Shown: one piece after another, positions 9,159-18,086 of the stretch | How positions within the stretch are numbered: the first letter of the stretch is position 1 | How the letters are laid out: every line of letters begins with the position of its first letter | Origin: an uncultured Lachnospiraceae bacterium | Lineage (GTDB): Bacteria > Bacillota > Clostridia > Lachnospirales > Lachnospiraceae | Length of the DNA stretch: 64,000 nucleotides | Assembly: GCA_947164865.1 (NCBI GenBank) | Contig: CAMUYA010000015.1 | Span: forward strand, 1-64,000 | Reading direction: 5' to 3' | The notes under the pieces: model-generated | What the model was told of the DNA's origin: nothing | Database searches by the model: none | What the model saw: only the letters and a program-made list of their open reading frames with translations | Translations under genes and position numbers: made by a program

Positions 9159-9187
9159 ATGACATTATCACAAAATAGTGTTATTAT
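9159..9187 (+). promoter_or_regulatory. Promoter of the leader peptide and ABC exporter operon
   Basis: ATGACA-N17-TATTAT. The expected start of transcription is near 9194, giving about 60 nt of leader before the small peptide. Confidence 0.7.
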
Positions 9188-9254
9188 AAACGAGTCGTGT
9201 GAAAACGCTCAAAGTAGCGCGGCAAATAAGAAATCATTTCGGAAAGGAGAAATC

Positions 9255-9341
9255 ATGAGCAATTTGTACAGACTTAACAACGTGAATATTGCAACTTTAG
9301 ATAAGATAAGAGACAGTCTGTGCTCATCATGCGGCTCATGA
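9255..9341 (+). CDS. 28-aa leader peptide ahead of an ABC exporter
   Basis: A 28-codon frame has a strong binding site (GGAAAGGAGA, 4 nt spacing) and ends ...CSSCGS. It lies between a promoter and a strong terminator and ahead of two ABC transporter genes. Its codons at 9305-9320 can pair with the 5' arm of that terminator (14 of 16 positions), which makes it look like a translated attenuation leader, as known for Bacillus bmrB-bmrCD. Alternatively it could be a small secreted or modified peptide exported by the neighbours; its C-terminal Cys pair permits that. The regulatory reading is better supported. Confidence 0.7.
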   Translation: MSNLYRLNNVNIATLDKIRDSLCSSCGS

Positions 9342-9398
9342 CTTTTCTGCTTCCTTGACGTATTTTGATATAGCAAGCGTTTCAGACTCTGTCTTATC
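9305..9398 (+). promoter_or_regulatory. Antiterminator pairing for the ABC exporter attenuator
   Basis: GATAAGAGACAGTCTG at 9305-9320, inside the leader peptide, is complementary to CAGACTCTGTCTTATC at 9383-9398 except at two positions. Pairing would consume the whole 5' arm of the terminator. A ribosome sitting on the end of the peptide frame would block this pairing and favour termination; stalling or release upstream would favour read-through. Mechanism inferred from sequence only. Confidence 0.6.
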
Positions 9399-9426
9399 TG
9401 GCGATAGGACAGAGTCTTTGTTTTTC
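9384..9426 (+). terminator. Attenuator terminator before the ABC exporter
   Basis: A 15-bp stem (one G-U) at 9384-9398/9403-9417 with the tetraloop TGGC is followed by TTTGTTTTT. Confidence 0.9.
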
Positions 9427-9444
9427 CCGCAAAGGGAGAGATTT

Positions 9445-9519
9445 ATGGTAAAGAATTATGGAAAAAGAGATTATAAAAGAAAACAGAAAGAAAAAAGTAA
9501 ACGACAACAAAAGATTTAA
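9445..9519 (+). CDS. 24-aa overlapping upstream frame at the exporter start
   Basis: A short, very basic frame (MVKNYGKRDYKRKQ...) starts at the ATG that has the best-spaced binding site (GGGAG, 6 nt). It overlaps the first 62 nt of the ABC gene in another frame. It may be translated to control initiation at the ABC start 13 nt downstream, or the site may serve both starts. No function can be assigned to the peptide itself. Confidence 0.3.
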   Translation: MVKNYGKRDYKRKQKEKSKRQQKI

Positions 9520-11431
9520 AAGCAACCCAAGGCTTATAATGTTTTTCTTAAACGGAAGCAAGAGGTTTTTTATCGCAAGTATCATCTGCAGCCTGCTTGT
9601 TACCACATTTGAGCTGATAAACCCCAGGATCATAGCATACACGGTTGACACGGTCATAGGGGAAGAGAACAAAGCCCTTCCCGGTTTTTTACAGTCGATA
9701 GTCGACGGAATCGGCGGAGGAGAATATATAAAGTCACATCTTTATATAATCGCGCTTGTAATCATCTGCGTGGCAGCTTTGGCGGTTATAAGCCGCTTTA
9801 TGTTCCGTATGTTCAATGCGCACGGTCAGGAAAAACTTGTCCGCAATATGCGTGACACCTTGTACAGACATATAATCAGGCTCCCCGTTAAGTGGCACAA
9901 CGAGAATCAGACCGGAGATATCATTCAGAGGTGTACATCAGATGTTGATACTGTAAGGCGTTTCCTTGCGGAGCAGCTCACCAACCTAGTAAGGGTTGTG
10001 ATCCTCATAGTGATGTCTATCATCTTTATGCTGAATATAAATGTTAAGCTTGCCATGATCGCTATAGCCCTGGTGCCTGTGATCATCCTGTATTCGCTTT
10101 TCTTCCACAGGAGCATAGGAAAATCCTTCCAGAAGGTTGATGATATGGAGGGAAGGCTCTCTGCGATGGTGCAGGAAAACCTTACAGGTGTGCGTGTGGT
10201 GCGCGCATTCGGGAAGGAAAGCTACGAGCGTGAGCGCTTCGGAAAAGCAAACAGCAAATACTGCAACATGTGGGTAAGACTTATGCAGCTGCTTTCCATC
10301 TTCTGGGCAACGGGAGACCTTGTGAGCGGATCTCAGGTAATGCTTGTGGTCGCATTCGGCGCAGCCTTCTGCGTAAGAGGAACCCTTACCACCGGAGAGC
10401 TTATTGCATTTATTTCCTACAATGCACTTCTCACCTGGCCTGTTCGCTCACTAGGAAGAGTCATCTCCGAAATGAGTAAAGCGGGTATCTCCATTGACCG
10501 TATCAGATATATCATGAATTCCGTGGAGGAAGATAATGCTACTGATCCCAGGGAAGCGGATATGAAGGGTGACATCACTTTTGAGAACGTTACTTTCGTA
10601 TATCCCGAGAAGGAAGAGAAGGAAGAAACTCCCGAAGAGAAAGATAAAAAGAAAGCATCGGAAGATAAAATGAAAGCCGCCAGGGAAGCATCTGATAAAA
10701 AAGATGCCGAAGAAACTCCGGAGAATAAGGAACTTATCAAGGTGCTTGACGATGTATCCTTCGAGATAAAAGCAGGTACGACCATCGGTATACTGGGCGG
10801 AACCGGATCGGGAAAATCCACCCTCATCCAGCTTCTCGACAGGCTTCTTGAAATTGATGAGGAGAGCGGATGCAGTGGCAGGATAACTATCGGAGGAGTC
10901 GATATCAGAGATATTGACAGGAAGTACCTGCGCACAAATATCGGAATCGTGCTCCAGGAGCCCTATCTTTTCTCAGGTACCCTGGCGGAGAATATTTCAA
11001 TCACGGATGAGAGTCTTGATATGGATAAGGTTAAGTCTGCATCCAGAGTGGCTGCTCTTGAGGAGACTGTTGAGAAATTCTCCAAGGGATATGAGACATA
11101 CGTGGGAGAAAGAGGAGTTACATTATCGGGCGGTCAGAAGCAGCGTACGGCCATTGCGCAGATGCTTTTAAGACAGCCCCCTATAATGGTATTCGACGAC
11201 TCGCTTTCAGCGGTTGATGCCGAAACAGATGCAAAGATACGCACCGCCTTAAGAGAAAGATCCAAGGGCACAACTACTATTCTTATCGCCCACAGGATAT
11301 CAACCATCATGCATGCGGATATGATAATCGTCCTCGACCGCGGACGCGTTGTAGAGCGCGGAACTCATGATGAACTTGTAGCAAAAGGCGGACTTTACGA
11401 AAAGATATTCAGGCTTCAGCAGCCCGCATAA
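9458..11431 (+). CDS. ABC exporter half-transporter with degenerate ATP site
   Basis: 657 aa: six-helix exporter domain (about 25-340), a charged Lys/Glu insert (about 382-425) and a nucleotide-binding domain. Walker A is GGTGSGKST (446-454) and the signature is LSGGQ (about 556). Walker B ends F579-D580-D581, with Asp in place of the catalytic Glu. That substitution is typical of one half of heterodimeric exporters (BmrC, TM287). Its partner is the next gene. The ATG has no binding site at proper distance; the good site serves an overlapping frame at 9445. Substrate unknown; drug or peptide export is plausible. Confidence 0.88.
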   Translation: MEKEIIKENRKKKVNDNKRFKSNPRLIMFFLNGSKRFFIASIICSLLVTTFELINPRIIAYTVDTVIGEENKALPGFLQSIVDGIGGGEYIKSHLYIIALVIICVAALAVISRFMFRMFNAHGQEKLVRNMRDTLYRHIIRLPVKWHNENQTGDIIQRCTSDVDTVRRFLAEQLTNLVRVVILIVMSIIFMLNINVKLAMIAIALVPVIILYSLFFHRSIGKSFQKVDDMEGRLSAMVQENLTGVRVVRAFGKESYERERFGKANSKYCNMWVRLMQLLSIFWATGDLVSGSQVMLVVAFGAAFCVRGTLTTGELIAFISYNALLTWPVRSLGRVISEMSKAGISIDRIRYIMNSVEEDNATDPREADMKGDITFENVTFVYPEKEEKEETPEEKDKKKASEDKMKAAREASDKKDAEETPENKELIKVLDDVSFEIKAGTTIGILGGTGSGKSTLIQLLDRLLEIDEESGCSGRITIGGVDIRDIDRKYLRTNIGIVLQEPYLFSGTLAENISITDESLDMDKVKSASRVAALEETVEKFSKGYETYVGERGVTLSGGQKQRTAIAQMLLRQPPIMVFDDSLSAVDAETDAKIRTALRERSKGTTTILIAHRISTIMHADMIIVLDRGRVVERGTHDELVAKGGLYEKIFRLQQPA

Positions 11432-11547
11432 AGCCTTCCGCTTTGAGGGCGGAAAACATCAGGGGGACGTTTGACTGCGCGGACCGAAACGTAGCGTAGA
11501 CAGGTGGTGCGAAGCCCCGGATGAGGTGAAAAGGAGAAAAATAAGTA

Positions 11548-13374
11548 ATGGAAGATATAAAAAAAGAGGAAGAGAAGGTAAAGCTGCGGCTTTTCGGAAT
11601 ACCGCTCATCCTTCCCTTCTTAAAACAATATGGAAAAAGAATAATATTGATGATATTTCTGGGTGTTGTCAGCAGCTCTATCGACTCGGTATTTCCGCTG
11701 TTTAACAGATATGTCATCAACCACAATGTGGCGCTTAAGACACTTGATACTCTGGGTTATGTGGTGCTGTTTTACATGCTGCTTCTCACATTCAAGGTAG
11801 TGATCGACTACTTCACCACCTTTCTGTGCAGCAGGCTTGAGCTGTGGGTGAACAGGGACATCAGAAATGCAAGCTTTAACCACCTGCAGACCCTGTCATT
11901 CTCGTATTTCAACCAGAATAATGTGGGTTATATCCACGCCAGAGTAATGAGCGATTCCGGCAGGATCGGAGAGCTCGTGAGCTGGTTTATGATGGAATTT
12001 GTCTGGAACTTTGCTTACATAGCCGGAGTTATAGTTGTAATGTTTCTGACAAACTACAAGCTGGCTCTTATCGTAGTGGCGATAATCCCTGTTGCGGTGG
12101 TTGTGATAATCCTTTTTGAGAAAAAGCTCACCGTATTAAACAGAAGAGTGAGGGAACTCAACTCCAAGATAACCGGAGATTTCAACGAGGGAATAACCGG
12201 AGTGCGCTCCATAAAAACACTTGCAGCGGAAGAGCGCATGCAGGGCGAATTTGAAAAGGACACCGAGAAGATGAGGAAGGAATCGGTGGGCACAGCCAGA
12301 ATGGGTGCGCTCCTCTGGTCGCTCGTATCACTTACCGGTTCGATCATCCTTGCGCTTGTACTCTGGCGTGGAGGATATATGTCTATCGACGGAGTGATGC
12401 AGATAGGTACACTTTCGGTATTCATGAGTTACGCGCTGGGAATAATGGATCCCATCCAGACGATCGTTGCCGACTTTTCTGCCCTGATACAGGTGCAGGT
12501 AAATATTGAGCGTGTAAATAAGCTCCTTACCACACAGTCGGATGTGGCCGATTCACCTGAAGTGGTGGAAAAATACGGTGACACCTTCAATCCCAAGAAG
12601 GAAAACTGGGAAGAACTTAACGGCGATATCGAATTTAAGGATGTATCCTTCCGTTATCCCGACGGCGATGAAATGGTGCTCGAGCACTTTAACCTTAAAG
12701 TCCCTCAGGGAGCAAGTGTGGCAATAGTCGGCGAGACCGGTGCGGGTAAATCGACCCTTGTAAACCTTGTATGCCGATTCTTTGAACCCACGGAAGGACA
12801 GGTGCTCATAGACGGCCGCGATGCAAGAGAACGCTCGCAGCTATGGCTTCACAGCCATATCGGATATGTGCTGCAGACACCGCATCTTTTTACCGGAACG
12901 GTAAGAGAAAACCTCTGCTACGGAAAGACCGATGCGACAGATGAGGAGATATGGAATGCCCTCAGGCTTGTTTCGGCGGAAGAGATCGTTAAGAAGATGG
13001 AAAAGGGACTGGACAGCGATGTGGGAGAAGGCGGAGGAATGCTCTCCACCGGAGAAAGGCAGCTTATCTCATTTGCCAGAGCGATACTCGCCGATCCGAG
13101 GATCCTGGTACTCGATGAGGCAACCAGCTCGGTTGATACCGTTACCGAAAGAACCATTCAGAATGCCATCGGAACCGTGACAAAAGGAAGGACCAGTTTT
13201 GTTATTGCACACAGGCTTTCCACCATAACGGATTCGGATGTGATCCTGGCAGTAAGGGACGGCAAGATCGTGGAGCAGGGAACCCATAAGGAACTGATGG
13301 ACAAGAAGGGATACTACCACTCCCTTGTCATGCAGCAGTATGATCATTTGAGTGAAGGTATACTAAAGGATTAA
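11548..13374 (+). CDS. ABC exporter half-transporter, partner subunit
   Basis: 608 aa: six transmembrane helices (about 20-320) and a nucleotide-binding domain with Walker A GETGAGKST (395-403), Walker B LDEATSS with the catalytic E524, and the H-loop IAHRLST. Its signature motif is altered to LSTGE (about 498). Together with the upstream subunit this gives one degenerate site (upstream Walker B Asp plus this LSTGE) and one consensus site, the usual arrangement of heterodimeric exporters. It has a GGTGAAAAGGAG binding site and lies 116 nt after its partner. A terminator follows at 13431. Confidence 0.88.
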   Translation: MEDIKKEEEKVKLRLFGIPLILPFLKQYGKRIILMIFLGVVSSSIDSVFPLFNRYVINHNVALKTLDTLGYVVLFYMLLLTFKVVIDYFTTFLCSRLELWVNRDIRNASFNHLQTLSFSYFNQNNVGYIHARVMSDSGRIGELVSWFMMEFVWNFAYIAGVIVVMFLTNYKLALIVVAIIPVAVVVIILFEKKLTVLNRRVRELNSKITGDFNEGITGVRSIKTLAAEERMQGEFEKDTEKMRKESVGTARMGALLWSLVSLTGSIILALVLWRGGYMSIDGVMQIGTLSVFMSYALGIMDPIQTIVADFSALIQVQVNIERVNKLLTTQSDVADSPEVVEKYGDTFNPKKENWEELNGDIEFKDVSFRYPDGDEMVLEHFNLKVPQGASVAIVGETGAGKSTLVNLVCRFFEPTEGQVLIDGRDARERSQLWLHSHIGYVLQTPHLFTGTVRENLCYGKTDATDEEIWNALRLVSAEEIVKKMEKGLDSDVGEGGGMLSTGERQLISFARAILADPRILVLDEATSSVDTVTERTIQNAIGTVTKGRTSFVIAHRLSTITDSDVILAVRDGKIVEQGTHKELMDKKGYYHSLVMQQYDHLSEGILKD

Positions 13375-13430
13375 TTCCCTGCCTTAAGCCGGATGTATCC
13401 TGATTACAAAGAGAGTATTTAAATAATTAA

Positions 13431-13459
13431 AGAGAGCGATCAGTTCGCTCTCTTTTTTT
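13431..13459 (+). terminator. Terminator of the ABC exporter operon
   Basis: A 9-bp stem AGAGAGCGA / TCGCTCTCT with the loop TCAGT is followed by seven T. Confidence 0.9.
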
Positions 13460-13463
13460 GCCA

Positions 13464-13514
13464 TCAAACCCAGTAAAATCAAGGGATTGACAAAAACTGA
13501 TCGGGGGGTATAAT
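13464..13514 (+). promoter_or_regulatory. Promoter with shared 32-nt box, copy 1
   Basis: A 32-nt sequence at 13464-13495 recurs without change at 15346-15377 and 18416-18447. Its right part contains the -35 element TTGACA (13487-13492); the -10 TATAAT is at 13509-13514, with a spacer of 16 nt. The box contains the dyad AATC-N4-GATT just before the -35. It is probably a binding site for a common regulator of the three surface-protein genes. Confidence 0.8.
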
Positions 13515-13594
13515 TAGCTTTAGGCACATGTTGAATAGCCCCTGAAGGCCACTTCAGCACAATGCCAATATTTTTTTGAAGGAGAAGTATCAGG

Positions 13595-15247
13595 ATGGTA
13601 AAAACAAAGTGTTTTGCAAAAATGAAGAACGGCTTACTGGCTAAGCTGTTCGGCGCGGCTGTTCTTTCAGTCGGACTTATTGCACTGGCAGGTACAAAGG
13701 CGATGGCCGCGACGGAAACAGAAAATAACGGAACTGTATCGACTGCAAATGTTGTTCCGGTAAACGAGGCAATATCAGGAAGCATTTCAACCACAGATGA
13801 CGTGGATTGGTATAAATTTACGCTTGCAGAACCGGGATCAGTCTCATTGACACTATGGCATGATAATTGTGGTGACACTAATAGGGGTTGGTACTTTTGG
13901 TTGTATGGGGGTGATGAGCGAGAAATAGAATATGCATATTGGTACATAAGTGGAGGTGATGAGAAGGCAGCAGAAACAACTACTTATAACGTACCCGCAG
14001 GGACTTATTATATCAAAAGTGCCAAAGCTTATGACTGGAGGGATTGCGAATACAGAGTTACAGTTAATTATGAATCGTCCGTAGGAAAAAACATGGAGCA
14101 AGAGAGTAATGATGTTTCTTCCAAGGCAAACGTGATTAGTGTAAATACTGAATATGCTGCCAGACTATCTCGGGATAATGATACTGACTGGTATAAGTTT
14201 ACAATAGATCAACCGGGATCAATCTCATTAAGATTATGGCATGATAATTGTAGTAACACTAATAGGGGTTGGTACTTTTGGTTATATGGAGGAGATGAGC
14301 AAGAAAGACAATATACAAATTGGTGGATAAGTGGAGGTGATGAGAAGGCATCAGAAACAACTACTTATAACGTACCCGCAGGGACTTATTATATCAAAAC
14401 TGCCAAAGCTTATGACTGGAGAGATTGCGAATACAGAGTTACAGTTAATTATGAATCTTCCGTAGGAAAAAACATGGAGCAGGAGACTAATGACACTCCT
14501 TCCACAGCAAATCTTATCTCTGTAAACAAGAATTACTCAGGACGTGTTTCTCTTGAAAAGGATCTTGACTGGTATGCTTTTGATCTGACAGAGTCAAGCA
14601 CCGTTACAGTGACTCTTTCACATGATGTTATAGACAGCTCAAACCGTTATTGGATTGTTCGTGTTTATGATAACGCGGAGATGACAAACGAGTTGCTTAA
14701 TTGTTATTGGGTAGGAAATAAAGAAAAACAAACTACCGAAACAGAAATAAAAGCAGGTGCAGGCAGATACTATATGGTTGTAGAAAAGTATAACTGGTCA
14801 GATGCTAATTACAACGTTTGCGTTAACACTACTCCCGCAGGTAAGAAGACCATGCTCCGCCTCTACAACCCCAACTCAGGTGAGCACTTCTACACCGCAA
14901 GCGAAAGGGAAAAGAATGCTCTTGTAAAGCAGGGCTGGAATTTCGAAGGTAAGGCATGGGAAGCTCCGGAATTTTCAAATACTCCTGTTTACAGGCTTTA
15001 CAACAAGAACTCGGGAGATCATCATTACACTCCCAGCAAGAAGGAAAGAGATAATCTTGTTAAGCAGGGCTGGAAAGATGAAGGCATCGGCTGGTACTCC
15101 GACGATAATAAGACCAAGCCCCTTTACAGACTTTATAATCCCAATGCTGTAGCAGGTTCTCACCACTACACTACAAGTGCCCGTGAGCGTGACAATCTCG
15201 TAAAGCAGGGTTGGAAGGACGAGAATATAGGCTGGTACGGTCTATAA
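13595..15247 (+). CDS. Secreted PPC-repeat protein with DUF5648-type tail
   Basis: 550 aa. A signal peptide ends about residue 38 (TKAMA/ATE). Three pre-peptidase C-terminal (PPC)-like beta domains follow (about 40-150, 160-290 and 300-400), each with the D-W-Y-x-F core; the first two are close copies of each other at DNA level (about 13800-14095 and 14185-14460). The last 135 residues are three repeats of the LYNPNSGEHFYT / GW type (DUF5648), a domain found on surface and cell-wall proteins. AAGGAGAAG precedes the ATG. It is probably an exported carbohydrate- or wall-binding protein; no catalytic residues were recognised. Confidence 0.78.
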   Translation: MVKTKCFAKMKNGLLAKLFGAAVLSVGLIALAGTKAMAATETENNGTVSTANVVPVNEAISGSISTTDDVDWYKFTLAEPGSVSLTLWHDNCGDTNRGWYFWLYGGDEREIEYAYWYISGGDEKAAETTTYNVPAGTYYIKSAKAYDWRDCEYRVTVNYESSVGKNMEQESNDVSSKANVISVNTEYAARLSRDNDTDWYKFTIDQPGSISLRLWHDNCSNTNRGWYFWLYGGDEQERQYTNWWISGGDEKASETTTYNVPAGTYYIKTAKAYDWRDCEYRVTVNYESSVGKNMEQETNDTPSTANLISVNKNYSGRVSLEKDLDWYAFDLTESSTVTVTLSHDVIDSSNRYWIVRVYDNAEMTNELLNCYWVGNKEKQTTETEIKAGAGRYYMVVEKYNWSDANYNVCVNTTPAGKKTMLRLYNPNSGEHFYTASEREKNALVKQGWNFEGKAWEAPEFSNTPVYRLYNKNSGDHHYTPSKKERDNLVKQGWKDEGIGWYSDDNKTKPLYRLYNPNAVAGSHHYTTSARERDNLVKQGWKDENIGWYGL

Positions 15248-15267
15248 TCCAATAAAATAATAATGTC

Positions 15268-15298
15268 AAAGAGAGCGGCTTTTAGTTCGCTCTCTTTT
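15268..15298 (+). terminator. Terminator after the PPC/DUF5648 gene
   Basis: A 10-bp stem AAAGAGAGCG / CGCTCTCTTT with a 10-nt loop ends in TTTT. It resembles the terminator at 13431. Confidence 0.75.
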
Positions 15299-15345
15299 GC
15301 CATCAATAGTCTTTTTATTAATGGATCAGTCTGTGAAAACACCTC

Positions 15346-15398
15346 TCAAACCCAGTAAAATCAAGGGATTGACAAAAAACGATCGGGGAGGGTACAAT
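15346..15398 (+). promoter_or_regulatory. Promoter with shared 32-nt box, copy 2
   Basis: The same 32-nt box lies at 15346-15377, containing TTGACA at 15369-15374. The -10 is TACAAT at 15393-15398, with an 18-nt spacer. Confidence 0.8.
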
Positions 15399-15463
15399 CA
15401 ATATTAAGCTTGTTTTGGACTAGCCCCCAAAAGCTCAATAATATTTGAAGGAGAAGTATCAGA

Positions 15464-17479
15464 ATGAAAAAGAGTTTTTTTAAGTGTATGTTGGTCGGGG
15501 CTTTCGTTGCTATTTTCACTGCGTTTATACCTGCTATGCATGCGAAAGCGTTTGTACCTTTTTACATTTTGGAAGATCTGGGAGTATATAAATACGATGA
15601 GGCACTTGAACAAATAAACGAGTATGGAGGTTGGCAATGCACAAAGTCTATTTTCTATAACGAAGATGGTACTTATGACACCATTGAACACGAATATGAC
15701 AGATTCGGAAATGAAACTAAGCGAGTGTATTATAAAGCTGACGGATCCCCGGATGATGATTATCGTATTGAAATGAAAAATGAATATGATATAGATAATA
15801 ATCTAATCAAAACTACATGGATCAATGCTGGAACTTTACGTGATAGTTATGAATATGAGTACAATAACGGAAAAAAAATAAAGGAGACTTACTACAATTC
15901 AGATGGTAGTGTTGGAAACTGGACAGAATATGAGTACAATAGCGGGAAAAGAATAAAGGAAACTAGCTATAATTCAGATGGCAGTGTTGGGAGGAGCGTA
16001 GAATATTACTATAATTCTAATGGAGATTTAATAAAAGAAAAAATAATATCTGGGTTTGACGTATATTATATTGACTATGAGTATGATCAGTATGGAAAAA
16101 GGACAAAAAGCACTCATCATTCTGATAGTGGCTATACTATCACCGAATATGATAATACAAGGCAAACAAAAAGCATCTCGTATACTACCGATGGAAAAAC
16201 TACCGGTTATTATGAATATGATGAATTTGGAAACCTTATATTTTCGGGTGATTATGACGAAAATGCTAAACTGAGTATCAGGACTGATAATAAGTATGAT
16301 GATGAGAAAAGGATAACAACGGTTACAAGTTATACCGAGGATGGTAATGTAAATACTGTGCTCGAGTATAACGAATACGGGAATAGGATCAGTTATATTA
16401 GTTATAATTCTGATGGATCAATTCAGTATAATATAAAACACGAGTGGACATATTTCCCTGGCAAACACAGTAATGAATCCTCAACAGGAGATGGAAATTT
16501 AACAGTAAAGATCAACACTTTACCTGATGACGGTTCCATCACCGTCGATTATTCCGACAATGCAGAAGTATCGGCAGATGTATTTACTACGATCGCAGGA
16601 ACCAATAAAGATGTGACCTTCACATCCGAAGGAATATCATGGGAGTTCAGTGGATCTGATATCGATGCATCCGCAGCAAAAAAGATCGACCTATCAACGA
16701 CGGTAACGATGATCAACAAGCAGGATCAAAATACTGCATCTGCCATTGAGAATCTTTTCGGACAGGAAAGAAATGCACTTGTGCTTAAGTTCGCTGATAA
16801 CGGAAAGCTCCCGGGAAAGGCAAAGATCCGTATAAATGCTGATGAAGCACTCAAGCAGTACCTTGGCACTACAGGACTTGAAGTATTCTACTGGGATAGC
16901 GAGAACAATACTCTTGTTCCGATAGCATCAAAAGTATCAATAGATGAAAATAATCAGATAGTATTCGAGATCGACCACTGCAGCTACTACGTTGTAAAGG
17001 GAAGAGAGACCACAAAAGAAGATAAGCACATCCCCGAGGATGTAAACAAGGATGTTCCCGAAGGATATGAGATGCTCTTCCGTCTCTACAACCCCAACAG
17101 CGGAGAGCACTTCTATACCAAGAGCAAGAAAGAAGGAAACTCACTCATAGACCTTGGCTGGAACTATGAAGGTGAAGGCTGGACGGCACCCATCAGCGGG
17201 ACTCCCGTTTACAGACTTTACAACAAGAATGCAGGCGACCATCATTACACCACAAGCGAGCGTGAGAAGAATAAACTCGTTGCTACAGGATGGGAGTATG
17301 AGGGTATAGGCTGGTATTCCGAGACTGCGGAGAACGGAAAGCCTCTCTACAGGCTCTACAATCCCAATGCAACCGGAGCAGGCTCACATCACTACACCAC
17401 CAGTACCCGCGAGCGTGACAGCCTCATCAAGCAGGGCTGGAACGACGAAGATATCGCCTGGTACGGACTGAAAAAATAG
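15464..17479 (+). CDS. Secreted YD-like repeat protein with DUF5648-type tail
   Basis: 671 aa. A signal peptide ends about residue 29 (AMHAKA). Residues about 70-330 are Tyr/Asp/Gly-rich repeats of about 20 aa (EYEYN..GKxIKETYYNSDG), similar in style to RHS/YD repeats. A beta-rich middle domain (about 350-520) and three DUF5648-type repeats follow (about 535-671). The middle and tail are nearly identical to the gene at 18548. AAGGAGAAG precedes the ATG. It is an exported surface protein, possibly binding wall polymers or glycans; this function is inferred only from repeat architecture. Confidence 0.78.
   Translation: MKKSFFKCMLVGAFVAIFTAFIPAMHAKAFVPFYILEDLGVYKYDEALEQINEYGGWQCTKSIFYNEDGTYDTIEHEYDRFGNETKRVYYKADGSPDDDYRIEMKNEYDIDNNLIKTTWINAGTLRDSYEYEYNNGKKIKETYYNSDGSVGNWTEYEYNSGKRIKETSYNSDGSVGRSVEYYYNSNGDLIKEKIISGFDVYYIDYEYDQYGKRTKSTHHSDSGYTITEYDNTRQTKSISYTTDGKTTGYYEYDEFGNLIFSGDYDENAKLSIRTDNKYDDEKRITTVTSYTEDGNVNTVLEYNEYGNRISYISYNSDGSIQYNIKHEWTYFPGKHSNESSTGDGNLTVKINTLPDDGSITVDYSDNAEVSADVFTTIAGTNKDVTFTSEGISWEFSGSDIDASAAKKIDLSTTVTMINKQDQNTASAIENLFGQERNALVLKFADNGKLPGKAKIRINADEALKQYLGTTGLEVFYWDSENNTLVPIASKVSIDENNQIVFEIDHCSYYVVKGRETTKEDKHIPEDVNKDVPEGYEMLFRLYNPNSGEHFYTKSKKEGNSLIDLGWNYEGEGWTAPISGTPVYRLYNKNAGDHHYTTSEREKNKLVATGWEYEGIGWYSETAENGKPLYRLYNPNATGAGSHHYTTSTRERDSLIKQGWNDEDIAWYGLKK
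16518..17479 (+). repeat. 962-bp direct repeat, copy 1
   Basis: It matches 19572-20533 at a constant offset of 3054 with no length difference and few substitutions. It covers the middle and DUF5648 parts of two neighbouring genes; recombination between the copies would delete about 3 kb. Confidence 0.92.
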
Positions 17480-17510
17480 AGCAAAAAACGAAACAACCTA
17501 TCAAACATAG

Positions 17511-17539
17511 AACCCCAGGGTATCAACAACCCTGGGGTT
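17511..17539 (+). terminator. Hairpin terminator after the YD-repeat gene
   Basis: A perfect 10-bp stem AACCCCAGGG / CCCTGGGGTT has a 9-nt loop; the tail CTCTTACATT is only moderately T-rich. A related hairpin follows the paralogous gene at 20599. Confidence 0.6.
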
Positions 17540-17561
17540 CTCTTACATTAAGGTTTTTTTG

Positions 17562-18086
17562 TTAGCTATTATGCAATACTTTCATTTCTTCAAATATTTT
17601 TTCATAATCAAAATCCGGTGAATACTTGAGCGCAATGTCATATATTTTTGAAACGGTATCAGGATCGCTACGGAGAAAGGACTTTATCTCTTCCAGTTTA
17701 CGACCTTGCTTCACGTTGTCACATATGGTGGTAATGAGGAATCTTACCTCACCGGTTTTAAGCCCCATATCATATCCTGTATCATATCCTGCGCCATATG
17801 CCCCACGCTTCTGATCGAGGAAGCGCTGATGAGCTTCGATATAGGTTTTTTCCTGATCTATGATATTAGCTGTATACATACAATCCGCTACCTCCTCCAT
17901 GAAATGATTTCCGATGGCGATGGTATTAAGCTCCTCCCAGGTGGTGGCTTTAAATAGCTCTGACCACGTGACAAGACCGCTCTCTTCATCGTCCTTCGTT
18001 GCCAGCTCTGTTTGGTCTAAATATAGCACATTCATGCGTAAAAGAGAAGAGTAGGGCTCGTGGTTTTTAACATTCAGAAATTCGTA
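17562..18086 (-). pseudogene. Truncated Rpn/PD-(D/E)XK transposase-like nuclease
   Basis: The frame from the first ATG (18035) gives 157 aa that match the C-terminal part of the Rpn family of recombination-promoting nuclease/transposases (LYLDQTELATKDDEES..., W-x-x-LFKATTWEELN, and a C-terminal GYDTGYDMG stretch). The same frame stays family-like further upstream to an in-frame TGA at 18087-18089 (EFLNVKNHEPYSSLL). The N-terminal nuclease domain with the PD-(D/E)XK residues is gone, so the gene is a remnant. It lies between two paralogous surface-protein genes, suggesting past mobile-element activity here. Confidence 0.75.
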
